This document shows, in pieces, positions 1-6,048 of a DNA stretch of 8,574 bases. Source of the stretch: Chloroflexota bacterium (lineage in GTDB: Bacteria > Chloroflexota > Anaerolineae > DTPP01); NCBI GenBank assembly GCA_012514615.1, contig JAAYZY010000397.1, positions 1-8,574 on the forward strand, in the 5' to 3' direction. Each line of letters opens with the position of its first letter. The first letter of the stretch is position 1. The notes below the pieces were generated by a model, which ran no database searches, was not told the origin of the DNA, and saw nothing but the letters and a program-made list of their open reading frames with translations. The position numbers and the translations under genes were made by a program.

Positions 1-27
1 AGCCACCCACTTTGTGGATGCGCTAGT

Positions 28-95
28 CGAGCCAGGGACCCCCTGCGGCGGGCATCACCCACCCGTCATGGCAGGCCCAGGGGAGCCCTGGCTCG
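28..95. repeat. Long imperfect inverted repeat upstream of the redox operon
   Basis: Positions 28-37 are perfectly complementary to 86-95 (10 bp). After a small internal loop, 40-45 pair with 78-83 (6 bp), leaving a loop of about 32 bases. The structure lies upstream of the promoter at 138-167, so it cannot be a leader of the downstream operon. The likeliest role is a terminator or mRNA 3' end for a gene left of the window; a weakly T-rich stretch follows but there is no clean T-run. I see no convincing gene in bases 1-258. Confidence 0.45.
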
Positions 96-137
96 GTGTT
101 TGTGTGGCCGACGCTCCCTTTTCCTCTACCGCTCCGC

Positions 138-167
138 TTGTGCAACTGCCGCCCCTTGTGCTATACT
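138..167 (+). promoter_or_regulatory. Sigma70-type promoter with extended -10 for the redox operon
   Basis: TTGTGC at 138-143 matches the -35 consensus at its TTG, and TATACT at 162-167 matches TATAAT at five of six bases. The spacer is 18 bases. TGC at 159-161 gives an extended -10. Transcription would begin near 174, leaving a leader of about 85 bases before the ATG at 259. The promoter before the zinc-ribbon gene has the same layout. Confidence 0.6.
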
Positions 168-258
168 CTCTCTGTCAAACAAACTTGGCAACGGCGTCTT
201 CCCCGCGCTGGAGCGCAACGGCTCCCCGCCCGCGGCGAGAGGAGGGCACAAGGACCTC

Positions 259-1044
259 ATGAACCGGCTGAACCGCCGCCGCTTCCTGCGGCTGACTTCC
301 ACGGTGGGGTTGGGTTGGCTGGCCGCGGCGTGCGGATCGGGCCCTGCTGCCTTGCCCCCAACAGCCAGCGCAGTGCCGCCTTCCCAGCCCACAAGGGAAC
401 CGGCCAGAGCTACGGCGAGGCCAACCTCCCCGGCGGCCTTGCCCTTGCTGAGGAACGCCAACCGCGAAGGCGCTTACGTGCGCTGGTACACGCCGTTCCC
501 TGCCCCGCAGCGGGAGGCATGGAGGTTGCAGGTGGGCGGGCTAGTGCAGGCCGGACGCTCCTTCACCTTCTCGGAAATCCAGCGGGAGATGCCCGTGGTG
601 GTGCGGGATGCGCGTATGAAGTGCGTGGAGTGCTGGTCTTTCCGTCGCCAGTGGGGCGGGTTCACCTACGCCGATCTGGCGGCCATCGTCCAGCCGCTGC
701 CGGAGGCCCAGCACGTGACCTTCCGCTGCGCCGACGCTTACTATGAGACGCTGAGCATTGCGGAGCTGGCCCGAGAGGGGGTGCTCTTCGTCTATCAGTG
801 GAACGGCGAGTTCATCGAAGACGACTACGGCGCCCCGTTGCGCCTCTTCATCCCCTGGAAGTACGGCTACAAGATGCCCAAGGCGATTGTGGAGCTGGAG
901 TTCACCGCCCAGGTGGGCCGCGGCTACTGGTCGGATGTGGGGCCGTACACCCTGAACGGCGACATCGAGCCGGGGCTGGACCACCCGCTGGACGTTGCAG
1001 GCGGCGCCCGCAACATCCAGGGGGGCGAGATCACCGCGTATTGA
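259..1044 (+). CDS. MsrP/YedY-like molybdopterin oxidoreductase, Tat lipoprotein
   Basis: Predicted 261-residue catalytic protein of the sulfite-oxidase fold that binds a molybdopterin cofactor outside the cytoplasmic membrane. The ATG at 259 is preferred over the open frame further upstream because it follows AAGGA (250-254) and gives a clean export signal. That signal is a twin-arginine motif (RRRFLRL, residues 6-12), a short hydrophobic stretch and a lipobox ending at Cys25. A Pro/Ala/Thr-rich linker (about 29-60) precedes the domain. The segment around residues 119-134 matches the family's molybdenum-ligand region, with Cys122 (in KCVECWS) the probable Mo ligand. YGAPLRLFIPWKYGYK near the C-terminal half is the family's characteristic strand. 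E. coli MsrP, which repairs methionine sulfoxide in periplasmic proteins, is longer (334 aa). No membrane heme partner (MsrQ) is adjacent. The substrate could be methionine sulfoxide or another oxo-compound. The gene probably shares a transcript with the DsbA-like gene 32 bases downstream. Confidence 0.85.
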   Translation: MNRLNRRRFLRLTSTVGLGWLAAACGSGPAALPPTASAVPPSQPTREPARATARPTSPAALPLLRNANREGAYVRWYTPFPAPQREAWRLQVGGLVQAGRSFTFSEIQREMPVVVRDARMKCVECWSFRRQWGGFTYADLAAIVQPLPEAQHVTFRCADAYYETLSIAELAREGVLFVYQWNGEFIEDDYGAPLRLFIPWKYGYKMPKAIVELEFTAQVGRGYWSDVGPYTLNGDIEPGLDHPLDVAGGARNIQGGEITAY

Positions 1045-1076
1045 GGCTGTTCAACTTTTTCTTGCATGGAGGGCAG

Positions 1077-1733
1077 ATGAACAGAGGGAAGCGACCATCC
1101 ACCAGGGCCCTGCTGGCGCTCGTGTCGCTCGCGGCGTTGCTGCTGCTGGCAACCGCCTGCAGCAACCCAGCCAACAGCAGCTCACAAGGAGGAGTGGACC
1201 AGGGAGTCACCGCCGAGGGGCACCCCTACAAGGGCAACCTCAACGCGCCGGTGGTTATCCAGGACTTCTCCGACTTCCAGTGACCGTACTGCGCCCGGCA
1301 CGTCCGTGAGACGTACCCCAAGCTGTACGAAGAGTACATCAAGACCGGCAAGGTGGTCTACATCTATCGACAGTTCCCCCTGCCGTTCCACCGCCACGCC
1401 GTCCCGGCCTCTGAAGCTTCACTGTGCGCTGCGGACCAAGGGAAGTTCTGGCCGCTGCACGATCGCATCTACGAGACCCTGGAGCAGTGGAGCGGCCTGA
1501 ACGATGCGCGGGACCACTTCAAGATGTTGGCCGGCGAAGTGGGCCTGAACACCGAGACGTTCAACGAGTGCTTCGATGGGCGCAAGAAGCTAGAGCAGGT
1601 CCAGGCCGACGCCAAAGCGGCGGCGGAAGCCGGCGCTCGCGGGACGCCGTTCTTCCTGGTGGGCAAGCAGGCCCTGGGCGGCGCGCAACCGTTTGAAGCG
1701 TTCCAGCAAGCCATCGAGGCTCAGCTCCCCTAG
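1077..1733 (+). CDS. DsbA-family thioredoxin-fold lipoprotein, probable selenoprotein (Sec at codon 69)
   Basis: A single frame of 218 residues if the TGA at 1281-1283 is read through as selenocysteine. Residues 1-28 form a lipoprotein signal (basic start, Leu/Ala-rich core, Cys28 in a lipobox-like site). GNLNAPVVIQDFSDFQ leads into the active site, where the family has CPYC; here it is TGA-PYC, so U69-P70-Y71-C72. The frame then stays open for 149 residues with the expected DsbA features: the inserted helical domain (about 110-180), the TPFF cis-proline loop (Pro191) and a closing helix (FEAFQQAIEAQL). The protein should carry out thiol-disulfide chemistry outside the membrane. GGAGGG (1068-1073) precedes the ATG closely. 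The TGA sits exactly at the catalytic cysteine and a SECIS-like hairpin follows, which favours Sec over a nonsense mutation. An automatic annotation would likely split or truncate this gene at 1283. A sequencing error or recent pseudogene remains possible. Confidence 0.85.
1285..1329 (+). promoter_or_regulatory. SECIS-like stem-loop just after the in-frame TGA
   Basis: The apical stem pairs 1300-1304 (ACGTC) with 1310-1314 (GACGT) around a five-base loop CGTGA. It is extended by G1297-G1298 with C1316-C1317 across a C/A mismatch. A lower stem pairs 1285-1289 with 1325-1329, then G1291-C1292 with G1322-C1323 across a T/T mismatch. The apical loop begins 21 bases after the TGA and has G as its second base. 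That agrees with the published description of bacterial SECIS elements (loop about 16-37 bases from the UGA, a G in the first two loop positions). Folding was done by eye, and GC-rich coding sequence can form hairpins by chance. Confidence 0.6.
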
Positions 1734-1753
1734 CTGGCCCGCCCGGCAGTCAG

Positions 1754-1790
1754 CCGCGGCCTTCGGGGCGCTCTGCCTTGGGGGCCGCGG
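1754..1790 (+). terminator. Candidate terminator hairpin after the selenoprotein gene
   Basis: CCGCGGCC at 1754-1761 is perfectly complementary to GGCCGCGG at 1783-1790, with a 21-base loop that can pair further inside. It begins about 20 bases after the stop at 1731-1733. What follows (TCTGTTGCTG) is only weakly T-rich, so it may act as a factor-dependent end or a 3' stability hairpin rather than a strong intrinsic terminator. Confidence 0.45.
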
Positions 1791-1804
1791 TCTGTTGCTG
1801 GCAC

Positions 1805-1834
1805 TTGCCCTAATGCCTCATCCCCTGCTATAAT
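1805..1834 (+). promoter_or_regulatory. Sigma70-type promoter with consensus extended -10 for the zinc-ribbon gene
   Basis: TATAAT at 1829-1834 is a perfect -10, preceded by TGC at 1826-1828 (extended -10). TTGCCC at 1805-1810 is a partial -35 with an 18-base spacer. Transcription would start near 1841, leaving a leader of about 40 bases before the ATG at 1881. Confidence 0.7.
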
Positions 1835-1880
1835 GCCCCGATTGCTCTGACTGACTACCCTGACAGCGAGGATTGCCTTC

Positions 1881-2648
1881 ATGCCTACGGATTTGCTCAA
1901 TATGCTGATGATCGGGCTTCAGGTCTTCCTGGCCCTGCTGGGCGGGTTCCTGGCCGCGCTGCACATCAGCCTGGTCATCTGGACCTTCCGCGATATCCGC
2001 TCGCGATCGCGAGACGCCTTTGCCCACCTGTTGGCGGCGGCGTTGGTGCTGCTCTTCAGTTTGCCTGGCCTGCTGGTCTACATGATCTTGCGGCCCAAGG
2101 AGACGCTGGCCGACCAGTACGAGCGGGCTCTGGAAGAGGAAGCGCTGCTGCAGGACATCGAAGATCGCCTGGTGTGCCCGGGTTGCCAGCGCAAGGTGGA
2201 GCCCGACTTCATGGTCTGCCCGTCGTGCCAGACGATGCTGAAGACGCGCTGCCGGGCCTGCGATCGTTTGCTGCACCCCAAGTGGCAGGTCTGCCCCTAT
2301 TGCACCACGCCGGTGACGCCCGCCTTGCCCGAACGGATCAGCGAGACGCCGGCCGCAGCGCGGGGCGAAGACCGCCGCCGGCCCAGCCGCCCTGAGCGTC
2401 AGCGGGAGGCGCCGGCCCCTGCGGCGGCCGCGGCTGTTGCCCCGGAACCTGAGGTGGAGGAGGACGTCCCTCGCTGGGCTCGGCCAGCCTGGGCGCTTCC
2501 AGGGGATGGCCCTGAAGAGATGGACGAGGGGGAGAGCATGGAGAGCGAAGCGTTCGAGGAAGACGCCCCGGATTCCCGACTTCCCGGCTGGTGGGAGGGG
2601 GGAACCCCGGCCGACGAGGCCGATGAGGAGCGCCCCGCCGGCGCATAG
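1881..2648 (+). CDS. Two-helix membrane protein with a double zinc ribbon
   Basis: Predicted 255-residue inner-membrane protein of unknown function. Two hydrophobic segments (about 9-34 and 48-70) flank a short Arg-rich loop. RPKETLADQYERALEEEALLQDI (71-93) looks like an amphipathic helix leading out of the membrane. Four CxxC knuckles follow: C99-C102, C113-C116, C124-C127 and C138-C141. They form a double zinc ribbon that could bind two Zn ions and a protein or nucleic-acid partner. The tail (about 145-255) is low-complexity, rich in Pro, Ala and Glu, and probably disordered. The ATG at 1881 follows GAGGA (1868-1872), and the gene has its own promoter and terminator, so it is a single-gene unit. 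Similar membrane zinc-ribbon proteins are, from memory, common in Chloroflexota. The sequence gives no specific role. Confidence 0.8.
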   Translation: MPTDLLNMLMIGLQVFLALLGGFLAALHISLVIWTFRDIRSRSRDAFAHLLAAALVLLFSLPGLLVYMILRPKETLADQYERALEEEALLQDIEDRLVCPGCQRKVEPDFMVCPSCQTMLKTRCRACDRLLHPKWQVCPYCTTPVTPALPERISETPAAARGEDRRRPSRPERQREAPAPAAAAAVAPEPEVEEDVPRWARPAWALPGDGPEEMDEGESMESEAFEEDAPDSRLPGWWEGGTPADEADEERPAGA

Positions 2649-2673
2649 CCTGTAGGGCGCGAGAGGGCATTTT

Positions 2674-2704
2674 GGAGCGGCAGACCACGGTCTGCCGCTC
2701 CTTT
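2674..2704 (+). terminator. Strong intrinsic terminator after the zinc-ribbon gene
   Basis: GGAGCGGCAGACC (2674-2686) is perfectly complementary to GGTCTGCCGCTCC (2689-2701). The nominal two-base loop would open to four or more, leaving at least 12 bp of GC-rich stem. TTT follows directly (2702-2704), with more T-rich sequence shortly after. TTTT just upstream of the stem could let it work partly on the opposite strand. It lies 25 bases after the stop at 2646-2648 and marks the boundary between the host gene and the phage-like block. Confidence 0.85.
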
Positions 2705-2723
2705 CGCGTCTTTGGCGCGACGG

Positions 2724-2751
2724 GGTTGCCCACAGGCTAGCCCGGGCAACC
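2724..2751. repeat. Inverted repeat with a nested 8-bp palindrome at the host/phage boundary
   Basis: GGTTGCCC at 2724-2731 is complementary to GGGCAACC at 2744-2751. The 12-base spacer contains the perfect palindrome GGCTAGCC (2735-2742). The two symmetries overlap but do not share a centre exactly. The element lies between the host terminator and the first virion gene, where an operator, attachment site or recombination remnant could sit. The sequence alone cannot tell these apart. Confidence 0.45.
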
Positions 2752-2848
2752 GTTGGAGGGCCTTTCCTTAGGTAGAGGTTGCTCCCAAGGGACGGCCTCT
2801 GGGGCCCACCCTCCCGCTCTGCCGCCGGCCCCATCTCCCTCCTCCCTG

Positions 2849-2876
2849 CCTGCCCTCCCGCCCCCGGGAGGGCAGG
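2849..2876 (+). promoter_or_regulatory. 12-bp perfect hairpin just upstream of the portal ribosome-binding site
   Basis: CCTGCCCTCCCG (2849-2860) pairs perfectly with CGGGAGGGCAGG (2865-2876) around a CCCC loop. It ends 15 bases before AAGGAGG (2892-2898), the ribosome-binding site of the portal gene. There is no T-run, so it is not a classical terminator. It may be an mRNA 5' stabiliser, a processing site or a protein-binding site. The rest of 2705-2905 shows no gene and no convincing promoter. Confidence 0.6.
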
Positions 2877-2905
2877 CCCTCGCCCCCACGCAAGGAGGCT
2901 CGCCC

Positions 2906-4138
2906 ATGACCCTGCGCACGCGCCTGGCCCGCGCCCTTTTCCCCGACGTCATCCACGAGGCGGTGGGGGAGGCGCTGAAGGCCGTCGATGACCCCTGGTG
3001 GCGCCGCCTGGGCAGCCAGCCGCCCGCCGACCCCCACCCCGACAGCCCCCTGGCCGCCTACCGCGAGAACCCCCTGGCCTTCCGCCTGGTGCACCTCATG
3101 GTGGACCACGTGCTGGGCGAGGGCGTCTCCTGGCCGCTGGGAGACGCCGCCTTGGCCGCCTGGCTGCCTTCCTGGTGGGAGCATCCCCTCAACGCCCTGG
3201 ACTTGCGCATCCGCGGGTGGTTGACGGAGCTGGTGCTCACTGGCGACCTCTTCATCACCCTTCACCCCCGGGCCGACGGCCTGACGGTGGTGCGGGCTCT
3301 CCCCTCCACCGCGGTGGACGAGATCAAGGCCAATCCGCAAGACCTGGACGACGAGTGGCGCTTCCACCAAGTGGGCACGGCGGACCAACCTGATGGAGTC
3401 TGGTGGACGGCGGCGGCCCACGGCGGGAACGCCCTGCACTTCGCCATCAACCGGCCGGTGGGGCAAGCTCGCGGCCAATCGGACCTGGCCACGGTGCTGC
3501 CGTGGCTGCGGCGCTATTCGGCCTGGCTGCGGGACCGTGCGGCCATCAACAGGGCCAAAGCGGCCTTCGTCTATGATGTGACGGTGCACGGCAGCGAGGC
3601 CGATGTGGCCCGCCGGCGGGCGGAGCTGGCTCATCCGCCGCCCTCCGGCTCTGTGATCATTCACAACGAGGCCGAGGAGTGGCGCGCCGTGTCGTCCAAC
3701 GTGGAAGCCGGCGAAGCGCAGGCAGACGGCCGAGCGCTGCGGCTGATGATCGCCGCCGGGATGGGGGTGCCGCTGCACTTCTTGAGCGAAGGGGAGAGCG
3801 CCACCCGCTCCACCGCCCGGGAGATGGGCGAGCCGACTCGCCGCAGCTTCGCCGAGCGGCAGCGGGTCTTCGGCCGCATCTTGCAGGAGGTGGCGCGGGC
3901 GGCGGCGCGGCTGGCGGTGGAGGCCGGCGCTCCCCTGCCTACCCGGGCTCTGGAAGGGATTCCCGCACCGCGCTTCCCTGACCTGACTCGAGAAGACAAT
4001 GCCTCGCTGTCCCGGGCGGCGCAGCAGATTGTCCAGGCGCTGGAGACGGCGACGGCGCGGGGCTGGCTTTCGGATGACGAGGCCGCCCGCTGGTTCCGCA
4101 AGTTTGCTGGGGAGAGCGACCATGCCATTGCCACGTGA
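2906..4138 (+). CDS. Phage portal protein
   Basis: Predicted 410-residue portal, the dodecameric ring at the capsid vertex through which DNA is packaged and the tail attaches. The ATG at 2906 follows AAGGAGG (2892-2898) at seven bases; the frame stays open further upstream but without such a signal. Portal-like features in order are: NPLAFRLVHLMVDHVLGEG (about 50-70), an alpha/beta segment LVLTGDLFITLHP (109 onward) followed by PSTAVDEIKANPQD, the conserved GQSDLATVLPWLRRYSAWL region (from 190), and a long C-terminal helical part with EGESATRSTAREMGEPTRRSF (295 onward), typical of portal clip and wing regions. The length fits the family. No terminase gene precedes it in the window. It overlaps the next gene by 17 bases in a different frame, suggesting translational coupling. 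The family call rests on pattern resemblance, not a search. Confidence 0.8.
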   Translation: MTLRTRLARALFPDVIHEAVGEALKAVDDPWWRRLGSQPPADPHPDSPLAAYRENPLAFRLVHLMVDHVLGEGVSWPLGDAALAAWLPSWWEHPLNALDLRIRGWLTELVLTGDLFITLHPRADGLTVVRALPSTAVDEIKANPQDLDDEWRFHQVGTADQPDGVWWTAAAHGGNALHFAINRPVGQARGQSDLATVLPWLRRYSAWLRDRAAINRAKAAFVYDVTVHGSEADVARRRAELAHPPPSGSVIIHNEAEEWRAVSSNVEAGEAQADGRALRLMIAAGMGVPLHFLSEGESATRSTAREMGEPTRRSFAERQRVFGRILQEVARAAARLAVEAGAPLPTRALEGIPAPRFPDLTREDNASLSRAAQQIVQALETATARGWLSDDEAARWFRKFAGESDHAIAT

Positions 4139-6041
4139 AGCGACCACCCCGAACGAGCAAGAGGCGCGACTGCAGCACTTGTGCGAGGCGGCCCTGCAAG
4201 GCGGCGGGCCGCAGGCCTTTCGGGCCACCCTCATCCGCGCCGGCGCCTCGGCCAACGGCTTCGTCTATCCGGCCGAGACGCTGCAGCAGGCCCTGCCCCT
4301 CTTCGCTGGGGCAACGGCCTTTGTGGATCACGCCGGCGCGGCCGACCTTTGGCGAGGCACCCGCTCGGTGCGCGATGCGGTGGGCGCCTTTGGCCCGCCC
4401 GCTTGGAACGACGTTAGCCAGGGGATCGAGGCCGATCTCTACCTGATCGATGACGATGTGGCCCGCCTGCTGGGCCGCTACGTACAGGCCCGCGCCCAGG
4501 GTCAGCCGGCGCCCAACCTGGGCATCTCCGCCGATCTCACGGTGGCCCATCAGGGCGGCCGAGTTACCCGCATCGTGCGCGTCCACTCGGCCGACATCGT
4601 CTTCGGCCCGGCGGCCGGCGGCGCCATCCACCACGCCCTGGCCGCTTTACCCCACCTGCAGGAGGCACAGCCCATGACCACACCTACCTCACCCAGCAAT
4701 GATGCGACGGCCCGCGCTGCCTTGGCTGCCCCGGCGCCCCCCGACACGGAAGCCCAGGCGGCCCGCACCGCCCTGGCCCAAGACCTGCTGCGGGCTCGCC
4801 TGCACCTCAACGCCGACCTGCCGGCCGCGGCACGGGAGCACCTGCGCCGGCGCTTTGAGGGTCGCGCCTTCCACCCGGACGAGCTGGAGGCGGAACTGCG
4901 CAGCCTGCGTGAGCTGACCGCCCAGGTGCGCGGCAACCCGGTGCAGGGGCACGGTCAGCCGCGCTTGGCCCTGGGCGCAACGCCGCTGGAGCGCATCCAA
5001 CTGGCCGCCGACCGCCTGTTCCACGTACCGGGCGCCCCCGCGGACGCGCCGCGCCTGTCCGGCATCCGCGAGCTCTACCTGACCCTCACCGGCGACGACG
5101 AGCTGCGGGGCATGTTCAACCCGGCTGGCCTGCGCCTGAGCGAGGCTGAGATCACCACCAGCACCTTCGCCCACGTCTGCAAGAACGCCATGAACAAGGC
5201 GCTGCTGGCGGCCTACAACACCCGCTCCCGCTGGTGGGAGCCGCTGGTCTGGGAGGAAGACTTCGAGTCGACCCAACAGATCACCTGGGTGAAGACCGGC
5301 ACCGTCTCTGCCCTGAGCACGGTGGCCGAGGGCGACCCCTACGACGAGTTGGAGAGCGACGATGCTGCCGAGACCACCAGCTTCGTGAAGAAGGGCGGCT
5401 ACATCGGCCTGACGCTGGAAGCCATCGACCGCGACGACATGGCCGCCCTGCGCCGGGCGCCGCGGGAGCTGGGCTTCGCCGCTTGGCTGACCCTCTCCAA
5501 CCTGGTGAGCGAGGTCTTCACGGCCGGCGACGGCGCGGGGCCCACCATGGCCGACGCCAAGGCCCTCTTCCACGTGGACCATGGCAACCTGGGGAGCTCA
5601 GCCCTCTCGGCCACCGCCTGGGAGGCGGTGGTGAAGGCCATGTTCGAGCAGGGCGACCCAGCCAACGGCTACACCCTGGGGCTGCGCCCGGCCTTCTGCC
5701 TGGCGCCCATCGAGCTGGAGCGTACGGCCTTGGAGCTCTTCCAGTCTGCCCTTGAACCCGGCTCAGCCGACAACAACGCCAACCCCTACTACCGCATGGC
5801 CAAGGTGATCACCGTACCCCACTGGACCGACGAGAACAGCTGGGCTGCGGTGGCCCCTCCCACGGAGTGCCCGGGGATCTGCATCGGCTACCGCTACGGC
5901 CGGGCCCCCGAGCTGTTTGTGGCCGACCAGCCGCACGTGGGCTCCATGTTCACCAACGACGAGCTGCGCATCAAGGTGCGCTTCTTCCTGGCGGTGGGTG
6001 TGGCCGACCACCGCCCGCTCTACAAGATGAACGTGCCCTGA
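4122..6041 (+). CDS. Prohead protease / major capsid protein fusion
   Basis: A 639-residue polyprotein with no internal stop. The N-terminal part (about 34-175) looks like a prohead maturation protease: FVDHAG carries candidate catalytic His70, GISADL carries candidate nucleophile Ser136, and RVHSADIVFGPAAGG (153-167) matches the 'VD-x-V-x-x-PAAGG' signature that closes such domains. A charged helical linker (about 185-310) is plausible scaffold. The C-terminal part (about 330-639) resembles HK97-fold capsid proteins of the Mu gpT type: ALFHVDHGNL (His484-Asn489), LSATAWEAVVKAMFEQ, MAKVITVPHWTDENSW, and ELRIKVRFFLAVGVADHRPLYKMNVP at the end. The start at 4122 overlaps the portal gene by 17 bases and has a modest GGGGAG site. 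A second, better ribosome-binding site precedes an in-frame ATG at 4674 (codon 185). Fused protease-capsid genes are known in tailed phages. Catalytic residues are assigned by eye. Confidence 0.85.
   Translation: MPLPREATTPNEQEARLQHLCEAALQGGGPQAFRATLIRAGASANGFVYPAETLQQALPLFAGATAFVDHAGAADLWRGTRSVRDAVGAFGPPAWNDVSQGIEADLYLIDDDVARLLGRYVQARAQGQPAPNLGISADLTVAHQGGRVTRIVRVHSADIVFGPAAGGAIHHALAALPHLQEAQPMTTPTSPSNDATARAALAAPAPPDTEAQAARTALAQDLLRARLHLNADLPAAAREHLRRRFEGRAFHPDELEAELRSLRELTAQVRGNPVQGHGQPRLALGATPLERIQLAADRLFHVPGAPADAPRLSGIRELYLTLTGDDELRGMFNPAGLRLSEAEITTSTFAHVCKNAMNKALLAAYNTRSRWWEPLVWEEDFESTQQITWVKTGTVSALSTVAEGDPYDELESDDAAETTSFVKKGGYIGLTLEAIDRDDMAALRRAPRELGFAAWLTLSNLVSEVFTAGDGAGPTMADAKALFHVDHGNLGSSALSATAWEAVVKAMFEQGDPANGYTLGLRPAFCLAPIELERTALELFQSALEPGSADNNANPYYRMAKVITVPHWTDENSWAAVAPPTECPGICIGYRYGRAPELFVADQPHVGSMFTNDELRIKVRFFLAVGVADHRPLYKMNVP
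4660..4676 (+). promoter_or_regulatory. Internal in-frame translation start inside the protease-capsid fusion
   Basis: AGGAGG at 4660-4665 stands eight bases before ATG 4674-4676, in the frame of the fusion gene. The layout (AGGAGGC, a short C-rich spacer, then CCCATG) closely matches the starts of the portal gene (2906) and the 83-aa gene (6119). Initiation here would give a 455-residue scaffold-plus-capsid product without the protease. The protein before it ends the protease domain and the sequence after it is a Thr/Ser/Pro/Ala-rich linker, so the site sits at a domain boundary. Confidence 0.65.
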
Positions 6042-6048
6042 GCAGCGG

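Noticed and set aside
14..262. An open frame of about 80 codons in the left leader region
   Set aside because: It has no ribosome-binding site, has low-complexity composition, and covers the promoter at 138-167. The true gene start at 259 is in a different frame.
1353..1733. A separate short thioredoxin-like gene starting at GTG 1353
   Set aside because: It lacks a ribosome-binding site and the first strand and active site of the fold. It continues the frame of the 1077 gene through the TGA, so it is the C-terminal part of one protein.
1818..2834. Long minus-strand open frame opposite the zinc-ribbon gene
   Set aside because: High GC gives long antisense frames. The plus-strand gene has membrane helices, four CxxC motifs, a promoter and a terminator, while the antisense product is low-complexity and crosses the terminator.
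2768..4255. 495-codon minus-strand open frame opposite the portal gene
   Set aside because: It is a GC-driven shadow with an Arg/Gly/Pro-rich product and no domain signal. The plus strand encodes a recognisable portal protein.
4689..5582. 297-codon minus-strand open frame opposite the capsid domain
   Set aside because: Composition is typical of antisense GC-rich frames and no start signal is visible. The plus strand has clear capsid features.
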